NCBI GenBank assembly: GCA_900546435.1
Contig: URCQ01000014.1
Location: forward strand, 1-64,000
Length of the DNA: 64,000 nucleotides
Reading direction: 5' to 3'
DNA from: an uncultured Pseudobutyrivibrio sp.
Lineage (GTDB): Bacteria > Bacillota > Clostridia > Lachnospirales > Lachnospiraceae
The notes under the pieces: model-generated
The model's input: the letters and a program-made list of their open reading frames with translations, nothing else
Database searches by the model: none
What the model was told of the DNA's origin: nothing
In this document: positions 8,183 through 17,816 of the stretch, one piece after another
Position numbering within the stretch: the first letter of the stretch is position 1
Layout: every line of letters begins with the position of its first letter
Translations under genes and position numbers: made by a program

Positions 8183-10009
8183 ATGACAAAAATACAAACA
8201 AACGAAAGACGATTTGTAGGAATTGTCTTTTTTATGAGTGTAATGATTAGGACGGTGCTGGGATGGTATTATCCCCGTACCGTCAATTGTTATCCGGATG
8301 AAGCCTTATATTTATCGGCTGCGGAAAGCTTATGGAAGCATCATCAGGTGATGGCATTTCATATACCGATTAGTTTTGGAAAAATAGGCTATTCACTTCT
8401 GATTGCACCGGCATTCGTTTTTTCAAATGTATATATGCGAACGATGGCGATTGCAGTGATAAATGCTGTGGTGATGTCACTTGGAGTTTTTCCAATCTAT
8501 GCATTGGCGAAGTGCTTATTAAAAGAAGAAAGATATCGCAGATGGAGCGTTTTGCTTTACGCATTATCGGCGACCATGACCTATACCATGACTTACGTCA
8601 GTGAAGTGTTATTTGTACCCGTAATGGTATGGCTTATTTATCTATTGTATGGTCTGCTAACGGGGCTCTGGCAAGGCAAAAAGAAAATATACCGGAGTAT
8701 TCTTGCAATCGCAGTGTGGTTCGTTGCATATCTGACAAAAGAGATCGCACTGGTGATTCCGGCAGCGCTTGTTCTTTATTTTGTGACAGAAGGAATGCGT
8801 GGTGCTGTGCAGCGCAAGAGACAATCCGGTGGGAACGCATCCATAGAACAGAACGTAGAAAAAAAGAAAACAGGAAAATATATATTGGTACTGGCGGTAA
8901 TGGCAGTGGCATGTGTGGGGATTTATTTTCTCTCCAATTATGGAACGCAGTATTACCAACTGGGATTTGATTTTTCCTTATTGCAGGAACGTTTCGGTTA
9001 TCTGGTGTATGGCTGTATATTTTTTATCGTATGTACACTGCTGGCATTTTTATTTCTACCGGTGTTATATCCATTGATTTATGGCAGATGCATGGAAGAA
9101 CACGCAAGAAAACTATGCCGGTTTTTATGGTATGTGCTTATGATTACGGCGTTCATTGTTTCTTATACGATCTATATCTATGAAGATTACCCGAGTGCAA
9201 CACCGCGCGCACACGTGCGCTATGTGGAGTATCTGTTTGTGCCATTTCTGATGCTGCTGTTTCACTTGATCGAGCAGAAAAGACCACAGTATTCGTGGAA
9301 ACAGGTGGGGGTTCTTAGCGGTATTTTAGGTGTGTGTTTTGTACTGTTTGTAGGATTCCATGGTCAAACGATAGATCACACGATGCTTTTTTATGTGCAG
9401 CTGTTTTCACAGGATGGGCATGTCTTTTTGCCATATAAGGCAAGGATTTGTATGTTGCTGTTAATTGTTATAGTGGCAATTTTTACCTATCTGTTTTATA
9501 ATAAGAACAAGTTTTTTATTACATTATTATTGTCAGGAATTTTGATTGCATCACTTGGCAATAATATATTATCCACATATGTGCAGTACAAAACGCACAC
9601 GCATGCCACAGAAGAGACGGCTGAGGCGGAGCAGGTGTTAGATTTTGTGCGTACGCATGCGGATGACAATATTGGGGTGTTAGAACCGAAGACGCATGAT
9701 GAGCTGTTAGATACCTTTCTAATCGATTGCCATAATGTGCGTAACATCGGGATTGCTGACGGATGGTATTTTGTCATTACCGGTGGTGATATGAAAAAAG
9801 GTGGTCTCGCGAGTGAGGGAGAGGTGGCAAAGAATGTGACTTATGAAGCACCACAGACTTTGCAGTATATCTTTGTGCGCGATGATGCTTACACCATTGA
9901 AGAACCAGAAGCAATGACTGCGATTCAGACATATCCGGCGATTGGTTATACGCTATATGAGCTAAAGGATGAGGAGCATTTGCCGATCATGTTGTGGGCA
10001 ACCCCATAG
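8183..10009 (+). CDS. Polytopic GT-C-type glycosyltransferase
   Basis: This 608-residue membrane protein has about eleven to thirteen hydrophobic helices and an acidic motif in the first extracellular loop (CYPDEALYLSAAES), as in GT39/GT83-like enzymes that take sugar from a polyprenyl-phosphate donor at the outer membrane face. A soluble C-terminal tail (~residues 490-608) follows the last helices. It forms an operon with the preceding GtrA protein. Donor and acceptor are unknown; modification of teichoic acid, capsule or protein is possible. It belongs to the poorly characterised large integral transferases of Firmicutes. Confidence 0.72.
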   Translation: MTKIQTNERRFVGIVFFMSVMIRTVLGWYYPRTVNCYPDEALYLSAAESLWKHHQVMAFHIPISFGKIGYSLLIAPAFVFSNVYMRTMAIAVINAVVMSLGVFPIYALAKCLLKEERYRRWSVLLYALSATMTYTMTYVSEVLFVPVMVWLIYLLYGLLTGLWQGKKKIYRSILAIAVWFVAYLTKEIALVIPAALVLYFVTEGMRGAVQRKRQSGGNASIEQNVEKKKTGKYILVLAVMAVACVGIYFLSNYGTQYYQLGFDFSLLQERFGYLVYGCIFFIVCTLLAFLFLPVLYPLIYGRCMEEHARKLCRFLWYVLMITAFIVSYTIYIYEDYPSATPRAHVRYVEYLFVPFLMLLFHLIEQKRPQYSWKQVGVLSGILGVCFVLFVGFHGQTIDHTMLFYVQLFSQDGHVFLPYKARICMLLLIVIVAIFTYLFYNKNKFFITLLLSGILIASLGNNILSTYVQYKTHTHATEETAEAEQVLDFVRTHADDNIGVLEPKTHDELLDTFLIDCHNVRNIGIADGWYFVITGGDMKKGGLASEGEVAKNVTYEAPQTLQYIFVRDDAYTIEEPEAMTAIQTYPAIGYTLYELKDEEHLPIMLWATP

Positions 10010-10054
10010 TAGTTGTAATGTTTGTTGACATTACAGGATAGGAGAGGAAGATTT

Positions 10055-11278
10055 ATGACAAGAAACGAGGCAGAACTTATTTTAAAAGAACATGGACAGG
10101 AGCATGTGCTCAGACATTTTGATGAGTTGTCTGAGGAAGCACAGCAAGGTCTGTTGACACAGATTTCCGAAGTGAATTGGGAGGACTTAGCGCTTGCAGG
10201 TGTACAGGAAGGAATTCCGGTGGGAGAGCTTTCACCACTTGCAGCAGTGGATATTGACGAGATTCAAAGGCGGCGTGAAGAATTTGAGACAGCCGGTTAT
10301 AAGGCAATCCGCGAGGGCAAGGTGGCAGCACTTTTGTTGGCCGGCGGTATGGGAACACGTCTTGGTTTAGATAAGCCAAAGGGAGAACTCAATGTGGGCG
10401 TGCATCGCACACTGTATTTGTTTGAGTGCCTGATCAACAATCTGATGGATGTGACAAAAGTGGCAGGTACAACGATTCCACTTTATATCATGACCAGTGA
10501 GAAGAACAACGACGATACGATCCGTTTCTTTGAAGAGCATGACTATTTTGGCTATCCGAAGGAAGATGTGGCTTTTTTTGTACAGGAGATGGCAGCAGCC
10601 GTAGATTACGATGGTAAGCTTCTTTTAGAAGAGCCGGGACGTCTGGCAACATCACCAAATGGCAATGGCGGCTGGTTCTCTTCTTTGAAAAAAGCCGGTT
10701 TGCTTACTGATGTACATAAGCGTGGCGTAGAGTGGATCAATATTTTCGCAGTAGATAATGTGTTGCAGCGTATCTGTGATCCGGCATTTATTGGCGCGAC
10801 GATTTTGAATGGTAAGGTTAGCGGCAGTAAGGTCGTACGCAAAGTAGATGCTTATGAAAAAATGGGAGTGCTCTGTCTCGAGGATGGAAAGCCATCGGTT
10901 GTGGAATACTATGAAATGAGCAAAGAAATGGCAGAAAGTACCGATGAAAAAGGAAATCTGCTGTATGCATTTGGGGTAATCCTCAATTATATTTTCCGTG
11001 TAGATAAGCTCGAAGAAATTGTGGAGCGTCATTTACCGGTTCACGTGGTAGAAAAGAAGATTCCATATATTGATGAGACAGGAAAGCTGATCAAGCCGGA
11101 AGAACCAAATGGTTATAAGTTTGAGACACTTGTCGTTGACATGATTCGTATGATGGACGACAATCTGCCTTATGAGGTAGAACGTGAAAAAGAATTCGCA
11201 CCAATCAAGAATTTACACGGGGTGGATTCGCTGGATTCAGCAAGAGAATTATTAGAGAGGAATGGAGTAGAGTTATGA
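10055..11278 (+). CDS. UDPGP-family UTP:sugar-1-phosphate uridylyltransferase (UAP1-like)
   Basis: The 407-residue protein carries the nucleotide-binding signature LLAGGMGTRLG followed by KPKGEL, the substrate region LATSPNGNGGWFSSL and the conserved INIFAVDN. This places it in the eukaryote-like UDPGP family rather than the GalU family. Members make UDP-GlcNAc, UDP-GalNAc or UDP-glucose. The frame extends 33 bp further upstream, but the ATG after GGAGAGGAAG is the proper start. It lies among exopolysaccharide genes and overlaps a small zinc ribbon protein. The sugar is not determinable from sequence. Confidence 0.84.
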   Translation: MTRNEAELILKEHGQEHVLRHFDELSEEAQQGLLTQISEVNWEDLALAGVQEGIPVGELSPLAAVDIDEIQRRREEFETAGYKAIREGKVAALLLAGGMGTRLGLDKPKGELNVGVHRTLYLFECLINNLMDVTKVAGTTIPLYIMTSEKNNDDTIRFFEEHDYFGYPKEDVAFFVQEMAAAVDYDGKLLLEEPGRLATSPNGNGGWFSSLKKAGLLTDVHKRGVEWINIFAVDNVLQRICDPAFIGATILNGKVSGSKVVRKVDAYEKMGVLCLEDGKPSVVEYYEMSKEMAESTDEKGNLLYAFGVILNYIFRVDKLEEIVERHLPVHVVEKKIPYIDETGKLIKPEEPNGYKFETLVVDMIRMMDDNLPYEVEREKEFAPIKNLHGVDSLDSARELLERNGVEL

Positions 11279-11475
11279 TGAAGGTTTTCATCTGTCCGGA
11301 ATGTGGATGGATTCGCACAGTATCACGCAGAAAAGAAGTGGAATGCCACAAATGCAGCGGCGTGCAGATGCTGCCATCCCATTTGACCTTTGTAGAGTAT
11401 TCACAGATGAGCGACGAGCAGCGTGATGATTATGCGCAAAGCTGGCTGTTCATTCATGGAAAAGCAAGGGCATAA
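11275..11475 (+). CDS. Small zinc-ribbon protein
   Basis: A 66-residue protein with two CxxC pairs (C7/C10 and C24/C27), typical of a single zinc ribbon, and an acidic or polar C-terminal half. It overlaps the end of the UDPGP-family gene by 4 bp (ATGA), so it is translated with it. No catalytic motif is visible. It may be an accessory or regulatory subunit of the uridylyltransferase; this is inferred only from coupling. Confidence 0.7.
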   Translation: MMKVFICPECGWIRTVSRRKEVECHKCSGVQMLPSHLTFVEYSQMSDEQRDDYAQSWLFIHGKARA

Positions 11476-11551
11476 GTTTTTTTACGACAGAGAAGACCGC
11501 AAGGAAGATCAGAAGACCTTGCAGGGAGTTATGAGCGTACAGGAGGAATGA

Positions 11552-12961
11552 ATGTACCGGGAAGAAAAACGTAACTGGATGAAACATCTGGACTTTACGA
11601 TTTTGGACATGCTCATGATGGAGCTGGCGCTCATTATAGCGTACGGCTGGAGATTTGAGCATGCATGGCTTTTTAATCATGAAATATATGTGCGTATAGC
11701 GGCAATCGCTTTGCTCATCGATGTATGTGTTGTCTTTTTTTCCGAATCTTATACCGGAGTATTGCGACGGAATAAGTATCAGGAATTGCGTAGCACCATA
11801 ACACACTGTGGCGTTGTATGGGGCGGTGTTCTGGTGTATATGTATGCCACCAAGACATCTGTGCAGTATTCCAGACAGATGCTGTTTGTCTTTTTAGGAG
11901 TCTTTATCCTGCTATCCTATTTTGGAAGAGTGGTATTAAAGCGAGCAATTCGTAGGCGCAAGTTAGAAGATCAAAACAAAGCATGGATGCTTGTGGTTGC
12001 AGATACACATACAGTGGAGCAGTGCTTAGATGAGATTGCACATGACAAGTATACCGATTTTAAAGTATCTGGTGTGGTTGTGATTGATCGGGATATGCGT
12101 GGTGAGAAGATACAGGGGATTCCTGTTGTTGCCAGCGCAGATACATTTATGGAATATCTGCGTACGAATGTAGTAGACGAAGTATTTATCAATGGAAATA
12201 CCAGATCTTCTGCGGAAGCGTTGGCAACGGAGATTGTGGAACTTGGGATTACCGCACACATCAGTCTGATCAATACAAAGCAGATGGTGCCAAACCGCCG
12301 CATAGAGAATTATGGTAACTATATCGTGCTGACATCCAGTATGCATATTGCAAATGCAAGACAGTTGTTTGTAAAACGATTGATGGATATCGTAGGTGGT
12401 CTGGTGGGACTGCTTTTGACTGCAATTGCGTTTGTGATTTTTGCTCCAATCATCAAAATCCAATCGCCGGGTCCTATCTTTTTTAAGCAGGTGCGTATTG
12501 GAAAAAATGGAAGACGCTTCAATTTCTATAAATTCCGCTCCATGTATATGGATGCCGAGGAGCGTAAGGCGGATCTGATGAAAGACAATGAAATGAGCGG
12601 CAATATGTTTAAGATGGAGAACGATCCACGTATTATACCGATTGGTCATTTTATGCGTAAGTACTCCATTGATGAATTGCCACAGTTTTGGAATGTCTTA
12701 AAAGGTGATATGAGTCTGGTGGGAACTCGACCACCGACAGAAGATGAATTTTTAAACTACGAATATCATCACAAAGCCCGTCTGGGGATTAAGCCTGGAC
12801 TGACTGGTATGTGGCAGGTAAGTGGCCGGAGTGATATCACAGATTTTGAGGATGTTGTGGCATTGGATACACAGTATATTTCCAACTGGTCACTGGGACT
12901 GGATGTGATGCTGTTATTTAAGACCGTAGGAGTTGTGCTTACAGGAAAGGGATCAAAATAA
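11552..12961 (+). CDS. Exopolysaccharide phosphoglycosyl transferase (WbaP/EpsL-like)
   Basis: The 469-residue protein has four to five N-terminal membrane helices, a CoA-binding-like central domain (~150-260) and a C-terminal bacterial sugar transferase domain. That domain contains FKQVRIGKNGRRFNFYKFRS, DELPQFWNVLKGDMSLVGTRP and KPGLTGMWQVSGRS. These enzymes transfer a sugar-1-phosphate to undecaprenyl phosphate and start exopolysaccharide or capsule repeat units. CAGGAGGAATGA directly precedes the ATG. The next gene, a GT2 enzyme, overlaps its stop by 1 bp, consistent with a glycan assembly operon. Confidence 0.9.
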   Translation: MYREEKRNWMKHLDFTILDMLMMELALIIAYGWRFEHAWLFNHEIYVRIAAIALLIDVCVVFFSESYTGVLRRNKYQELRSTITHCGVVWGGVLVYMYATKTSVQYSRQMLFVFLGVFILLSYFGRVVLKRAIRRRKLEDQNKAWMLVVADTHTVEQCLDEIAHDKYTDFKVSGVVVIDRDMRGEKIQGIPVVASADTFMEYLRTNVVDEVFINGNTRSSAEALATEIVELGITAHISLINTKQMVPNRRIENYGNYIVLTSSMHIANARQLFVKRLMDIVGGLVGLLLTAIAFVIFAPIIKIQSPGPIFFKQVRIGKNGRRFNFYKFRSMYMDAEERKADLMKDNEMSGNMFKMENDPRIIPIGHFMRKYSIDELPQFWNVLKGDMSLVGTRPPTEDEFLNYEYHHKARLGIKPGLTGMWQVSGRSDITDFEDVVALDTQYISNWSLGLDVMLLFKTVGVVLTGKGSK

Positions 12962-14376
12962 TGGAAATGCCAGGAATTTCAGTCGTCATCTGGCTGCATG
13001 ATACAAGAGAAGCTTATTTTAGAGATTTACTTGAATCCTTGGTTTCTCAGACGTATGACAGATGGGAACTCTATGTCTTAGACCAGAATCCTTCCATGGG
13101 ATTTGCGGCTATGGTATCGGAGTTTTTTCCGGAAGATGACCGGGCACATTATCGAAAACTAAAAAACAATAAGGGGAGAGCCTATGCGTATAACATAGGC
13201 TCTCATTATGTACTTGCGGACTTTGGGAAAAAAGAAAAAGAACGTAGTGGAAACTATATCTTTTTTGTGGGGCAGCATGACCGTTTACAGGAGGATGCAC
13301 TGCTTCAGATTGCCGGTGCATACCATCGTTATATGCAGCAGAATCAGGAAACTCCGTCTTTGATTTATACGGATCATGATATGCTTGTGGGAACCGATCG
13401 CATGGAACCGCATTTTAAACCGGGTTTGAATCGGGAACTCTTATTACATACGAACTATATCGGTAACCACTTTCTTGTCTCCAATGCGCTTATATACCAG
13501 TTGGGCGAGTTTCGGGAGAACCTGCAGGAAGCATGTATGTATGATTATCTGCTGCGTGTGACAGAACAGGATGCAAATGTATTTCGCATACCACTTCTTT
13601 TATATCATGAGAGAAAACGCATCCCTTTGCCACGGAAAGAAGAAAAGAAATGGAAGAAACGCTATGTACAGGAGCACATGGTAGTTGCGGAAGCGGCACT
13701 CAAACGGCGACAGATTGCTATAACAGGAGAACCGGTGCCATCGCCCGATCAGAGTTGGTGGAACATTTCTTATGATGGAACGGATGTGATGCAGCATCCA
13801 AGAGATTATATGTTTTTGCATGAACCACAGGTGCGACCGCTTTCACGAGGCAATCTACAAAAAATGTATGGTTACCTGCGGCAGGGGGATGTTGCTGTTG
13901 TGGGCGCGCGTTTTTTAAAAGGCGGATTTGCCATCGAAAACTGTGGCTTTATCTATGATACGCAGGCAAACATCTATCCGGCTTTTTACGATGCAAAGAT
14001 CTATCGGCCGACATATGAAAATCTTGCCAGTATTCCGCGAGAGGTAAGCATGGTGGATTTCCGCTATTGTATGATTCATGCAAAAGTTTATCGGAAACTC
14101 GGTGGCTTTGATACCAATCTTTTTGGCAGAGAACAGATGCTTGACTTTTGTTTACGTGCAAAAAAAGCAGGGTATCGTATCATTGTAGATCCCGGTATTC
14201 TTGTAAAAAGCCCGGGTAAACAGGCTGAAAGCACAGAGGCATCACACCACCTTATGCTCGAAAAATGGGCGGATGAGTGGCAAAAGACAGATGCATATTA
14301 CAATCCGAATCTGCCGATGGGGCTGTATAATTACCGCCTGGATCTGCTGGGTGAGGAGGCCGGATACAATTCTTAA
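12961..14376 (+). CDS. Family 2 glycosyltransferase
   Basis: A 471-residue protein with an N-terminal GT2 fold: SVVIWLHDTREAYFRDLLES, VSQTYDRWELYVLD and an acidic DRLQEDALLQIA region in place of a textbook DXD. A second half (~residues 280-470) again resembles a GT2 end segment (YRKLGGFDTNLFGREQMLDF). It starts on the last base of the stop codon of the phosphoglycosyl transferase gene, so it most likely adds a sugar to the lipid-linked primer. Specificity cannot be predicted. No membrane helix is apparent, which suggests a cytoplasmic peripheral enzyme. Confidence 0.8.
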   Translation: MEMPGISVVIWLHDTREAYFRDLLESLVSQTYDRWELYVLDQNPSMGFAAMVSEFFPEDDRAHYRKLKNNKGRAYAYNIGSHYVLADFGKKEKERSGNYIFFVGQHDRLQEDALLQIAGAYHRYMQQNQETPSLIYTDHDMLVGTDRMEPHFKPGLNRELLLHTNYIGNHFLVSNALIYQLGEFRENLQEACMYDYLLRVTEQDANVFRIPLLLYHERKRIPLPRKEEKKWKKRYVQEHMVVAEAALKRRQIAITGEPVPSPDQSWWNISYDGTDVMQHPRDYMFLHEPQVRPLSRGNLQKMYGYLRQGDVAVVGARFLKGGFAIENCGFIYDTQANIYPAFYDAKIYRPTYENLASIPREVSMVDFRYCMIHAKVYRKLGGFDTNLFGREQMLDFCLRAKKAGYRIIVDPGILVKSPGKQAESTEASHHLMLEKWADEWQKTDAYYNPNLPMGLYNYRLDLLGEEAGYNS

Positions 14377-14402
14377 GAAATATGAACAAACGGTGGTATT
14401 TC

Positions 14403-14431
14403 TTGACGATGTGTTTTTTTTGGTATAAAAT
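14403..14431 (+). promoter_or_regulatory. Promoter for the LCP gene
   Basis: TTGACG and TAAAAT are spaced by 17 bp, about 50 bp before the ribosome site AGGGAGAA. It indicates separate transcription of the LytR-CpsA-Psr gene. Confidence 0.7.
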
Positions 14432-14482
14432 TTTAATTTGATATGTGCGTTTTTTCGAAAATGTTCGATGAGGGAGAATGAA

Positions 14483-15724
14483 ATGGCGAAAAAAGAAATC
14501 TATAATATAGAAGTACCACAGGGGAATTCCGGCAAAAAGAGAAGCTCGAATACAAGAAATAATAACAATAGAAGTAATAACAAAAGAAACAGCAATAACG
14601 CGCGCGGATCCCGCCGCGATGAGGAAGAGGCGTTAAGAGGAAACAAAGGCAAGAAGAAGCTGACGCGCAGTCAGAAGCGCAGAAAAAAAAGAAAGACAAT
14701 CCTGATCATTGAAGTGATTGTGCTTTTACTTCTTCTTGCAGCATTGTTCCTATGGTTAAAAGTAGGCTTGATCAATTGGGATGATCTGAAAGATTTAAAG
14801 ACGAATAATCTGGATGAAGAGACGCAGGAGCTGCTTGATGATTATACAACGATTGCCTTGTTTGGTGTAGATAACCGTTCCAATGGTAACTACGATACGG
14901 GTAATAGTGATAGTATTATGATTTGTAGTATCAATAATAATACAAAGGAAGTAAAACTCGTCTCTGTATACCGTGATACCTGTCTGGATGTGGATGGAGA
15001 TGAGACGTTCCGCAAGTGTAATTATGCGTATAATCATGGTGGACCACAATCTGCGATTGAGATGCTCAACCGTAACCTCGATTTAAATATTCAAAAGTAT
15101 GTTTCTGTCGATTTTTATGCTTTGGCAGAAGCGGTCGATGCACTGGGTGGTATCGAGCTTGATATTACCGATGAAGAAGCATCTTACATGAATGGAACGG
15201 GCGGTTATATTGCTATGACAGCAGAGATCACCGGTCGAAAAGGTGGCAATGTATCGGTAGGACATCAGACCGTAAATGGTGTACAGGCAGTGGCATATTG
15301 TCGTATCCGTTATACAGCTGGTGGAGATTTTGGTCGTGCAGAGCGTCAGAGAACCGTATTGGAACAGATGGTAGCGAAGCTGAATGGCGCAGGCATAGGA
15401 GATTTGAACAATTTGGTGGACGCTGTCTTTGATGACATTGGCACGAACTTTACGATGTCACAGATTATTTCCATGGCATCTTCTATGAAGGATTACCAGT
15501 TGGCAGGAACCGCAGGATTCCCATTTGCAAAGAGAACCGGTAACTTCGGTTCCCAGGGAAGTCTCGTAGTACCGTGTACGTTGGAATCCAATGTAAAACT
15601 TTTGCATGCATATCTATTTGACAATGAGGACGTACAGCTTTCGGATGACTTGAGAAAGATCAGTGACGGCATTGAGAATTACACGGGATATACGCAGGAG
15701 GATGCGCTGGATTATGGTTTCTAA
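14483..15724 (+). CDS. LytR-CpsA-Psr (LCP) family glycopolymer ligase
   Basis: The 413-residue protein begins with ~70 highly basic, Asn-rich cytoplasmic residues. One membrane helix follows (ILIIEVIVLLLLLAALFLWL), then the extracellular LCP domain with IALFGVDNRSN, SDSIMICSINN, VSVYRDTCLDV and RIRYTAGGDFGRAERQR. LCP proteins move undecaprenyl-linked teichoic acid or capsule onto peptidoglycan. This fits its place after the exopolysaccharide genes. The frame is open 45 bp further upstream, but AGGGAGAA six bases before this ATG selects it. The long basic tail is unusual in length, though typical of Lachnospiraceae LCP proteins. Confidence 0.9.
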   Translation: MAKKEIYNIEVPQGNSGKKRSSNTRNNNNRSNNKRNSNNARGSRRDEEEALRGNKGKKKLTRSQKRRKKRKTILIIEVIVLLLLLAALFLWLKVGLINWDDLKDLKTNNLDEETQELLDDYTTIALFGVDNRSNGNYDTGNSDSIMICSINNNTKEVKLVSVYRDTCLDVDGDETFRKCNYAYNHGGPQSAIEMLNRNLDLNIQKYVSVDFYALAEAVDALGGIELDITDEEASYMNGTGGYIAMTAEITGRKGGNVSVGHQTVNGVQAVAYCRIRYTAGGDFGRAERQRTVLEQMVAKLNGAGIGDLNNLVDAVFDDIGTNFTMSQIISMASSMKDYQLAGTAGFPFAKRTGNFGSQGSLVVPCTLESNVKLLHAYLFDNEDVQLSDDLRKISDGIENYTGYTQEDALDYGF

Positions 15725-15811
15725 CAAGAAGTTGGGTATATTTGCATTATAATAAAAAAGAAACGATAGACAGAATCGTGGGACACGAGGATATGGAAGA
15801 GAGGGACAACA

Positions 15812-17650
15812 ATGTGTGGAATAGTAGGATTTACAGGCAAACAGCAGGCAGCGCCAATTCTTTTGGACGGATTGTCAAAACTGGAATACAGAGGGTATGA
15901 CTCTGCAGGTATCGCAGTCCGAAAAGATACAAACGAGACAATTGTCGTTAAGGCTAAAGGGAAGCTGAAAGTGTTAGCTGAGAAGACAGACGATGGAAAA
16001 GCTGTAAAGGGAACCTGTGGTATCGGTCATACAAGATGGGCGACCCATGGAGAACCTTCTGAAATCAATGCACACCCACATGTCAGCGATGATGGAAACG
16101 TTGTCGGTGTTCACAATGGTATTATCGAGAATTATCAGGAACTCAAAGACAAACTGACGAAAAAGGGCTATGTCTTTTATTCACAGACAGATACCGAAGT
16201 GGCGATCAAATTGGTAGATTATTACTACAAAAAATACCTTGGTACACCAGTCGATGCCATCAACCATGCCATGGTTCGTATTCGTGGCTCTTATGCGCTT
16301 GAGATTATGTTCCGTGATTATCCGGGAGAAATCTATGTGGCACGTAAAGATAGTCCGATGATTATCGGTGTGACCGATGGTGAGTGTTATGTGGCATCCG
16401 ATGTTCCGGCAATTCTCAAATATACAAGAAATGTATATTATATTGGAAACATGGAAATTGGACGTCTTGCCGATGGCCATGCTACGTTCTATAACCTGGA
16501 TGGGGATGAGATTGAAAAAGCACCAGTGGAAATCACCTGGGATGCAGAAGCAGCGGAAAAAGGCGGCTTTGAACATTTCATGATGAAAGAGATTCATGAA
16601 CAGCCAAAAGCCATTGCAGATACGCTTGGTTCTGTCATAAAAGATGGTAAGATTGACCTTTCGGTTGTTGGTCTTAGCGATGAAGATATCAAAAACACAT
16701 CACAGATTTATATTGTAGCCTGTGGTAGTGCATATCATACCGGTGTTGTGACACAGTATGTGATGGAAGATTTGGCAAGAGTGCCGGTGCGCGTAGAAGT
16801 GGCATCGGAATTCCGTTATCGCAAGCCGATTCTGGATCCACATGGTCTTGTAATCGTTGTGAGCCAGTCCGGTGAGACGGCAGACACGCTTGCAGCACTG
16901 CGAGAAGCAAAAGAACAAGGCGTGAAGACACTTGGTATTGTAAATGTAGTGGGCTCATCTATTGCCAGAGAGGCAGACAGTGTGTTCTATACATTGGCAG
17001 GTCCTGAGATTTCTGTAGCAACAACAAAGGCATATTCTGCGCAGTTGATTGCCGGCTATGTGCTTTCTGTCCAGTTTGCAAAAGTACTTGGAAAGATTAC
17101 AGAGGAGCAATATAGCGATTACATCGAACAGCTTCATACAATTCCGGATAAGATTGAAAAAATCATCGAAGATAAAGAGCGGTTGCAGTGGTTTGCGTCT
17201 AAACAGGTCAACGCAAAGGACATTTTCTTTATTGGACGTGGTGTTGATTATGCAATCAGCTTAGAGGGAAGCCTGAAGTTAAAAGAAATCAGTTATATCC
17301 ACTCAGAAGCGTATGCAGCAGGAGAATTAAAGCATGGTACCATCAGTCTGATTGAGGATGGAACACTTGTGGTTGGTCTTTTGACCCAGAGTGACTTATA
17401 CGAAAAGACAATCAGTAATATGGTAGAGTGTAAGAGTCGTGGCGCATATCTGATGGGACTTACGACCTTTGGCAATTATGCGATTGAGGATGCCGTTGAA
17501 TTTGCAACTTACATTCCAAAGATTGATGATCATTTTAGTGCGAGCCTTGCAGTGGTGCCATTGCAGCTTTTAGCATATTATGTATCCGTTGCAAAAGGAT
17601 TGGATGTAGATAAACCACGTAACCTTGCCAAAAGTGTTACTGTTGAATAA
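15812..17650 (+). CDS. glmS: Glutamine--fructose-6-phosphate aminotransferase (isomerizing)
   Basis: The 612-residue protein starts MCGIVGFTGK, whose Cys2 is the glutaminase nucleophile, with the class II amidotransferase motifs LEYRGYDSAGIA and GHTRWATHGEP. Two SIS domains follow (VACGSAYHTG and VVSQSGETADTLAALR; FIGRGVDYAISLEGSLKLKE) and the C-terminal DKPRNLAKSVTVE. It converts fructose-6-phosphate and glutamine to glucosamine-6-phosphate, the entry to UDP-GlcNAc and the cell wall. The 87-bp leader is too short for a glmS ribozyme; only a TATAAT-like box (15748-15753) is seen. GAGAGGGACAACA precedes the ATG. Confidence 0.97.
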   Translation: MCGIVGFTGKQQAAPILLDGLSKLEYRGYDSAGIAVRKDTNETIVVKAKGKLKVLAEKTDDGKAVKGTCGIGHTRWATHGEPSEINAHPHVSDDGNVVGVHNGIIENYQELKDKLTKKGYVFYSQTDTEVAIKLVDYYYKKYLGTPVDAINHAMVRIRGSYALEIMFRDYPGEIYVARKDSPMIIGVTDGECYVASDVPAILKYTRNVYYIGNMEIGRLADGHATFYNLDGDEIEKAPVEITWDAEAAEKGGFEHFMMKEIHEQPKAIADTLGSVIKDGKIDLSVVGLSDEDIKNTSQIYIVACGSAYHTGVVTQYVMEDLARVPVRVEVASEFRYRKPILDPHGLVIVVSQSGETADTLAALREAKEQGVKTLGIVNVVGSSIAREADSVFYTLAGPEISVATTKAYSAQLIAGYVLSVQFAKVLGKITEEQYSDYIEQLHTIPDKIEKIIEDKERLQWFASKQVNAKDIFFIGRGVDYAISLEGSLKLKEISYIHSEAYAAGELKHGTISLIEDGTLVVGLLTQSDLYEKTISNMVECKSRGAYLMGLTTFGNYAIEDAVEFATYIPKIDDHFSASLAVVPLQLLAYYVSVAKGLDVDKPRNLAKSVTVE

Positions 17651-17669
17651 AATATAAGTATGTAAAAAG

Positions 17670-17713
17670 GCTGTTGCTTTGCCGATGAAGAGTCGATGAA
17701 GCGCAGCTTTTTT
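17670..17713 (+). terminator. Intrinsic terminator after glmS
   Basis: GCTGTTGCTT pairs imperfectly with AAGCGCAGC across a 19-nt loop and is followed by six T. The stem has one bulge, so it is weaker than others in the window. Confidence 0.6.
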
Positions 17714-17745
17714 CTATGCATAGACTTCAAAGAAAGTACCATCTT

Positions 17746-17765
17746 TTATCACAAAGTTATCACAA
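17746..17765 (+). promoter_or_regulatory. Perfect 9-bp direct repeat upstream of htrA
   Basis: TTATCACAA occurs twice with start points 11 bp apart. This is one helical turn, the geometry bound by OmpR/PhoB-family regulators. It lies about 50 bp before the htrA start codon. In streptococci htrA is under the OmpR-family regulator CiaR, so similar control is plausible here. Confidence 0.45.
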
Positions 17766-17816
17766 TTAACCCATACACTAGATAACATAGTAAGGAGCCG
17801 AAAGGAGACGGTACAA

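Noticed and set aside
15725..15811. glmS ribozyme before glmS
   Set aside because: Only 87 nt separate the genes and the conserved ribozyme core is not recognisable.
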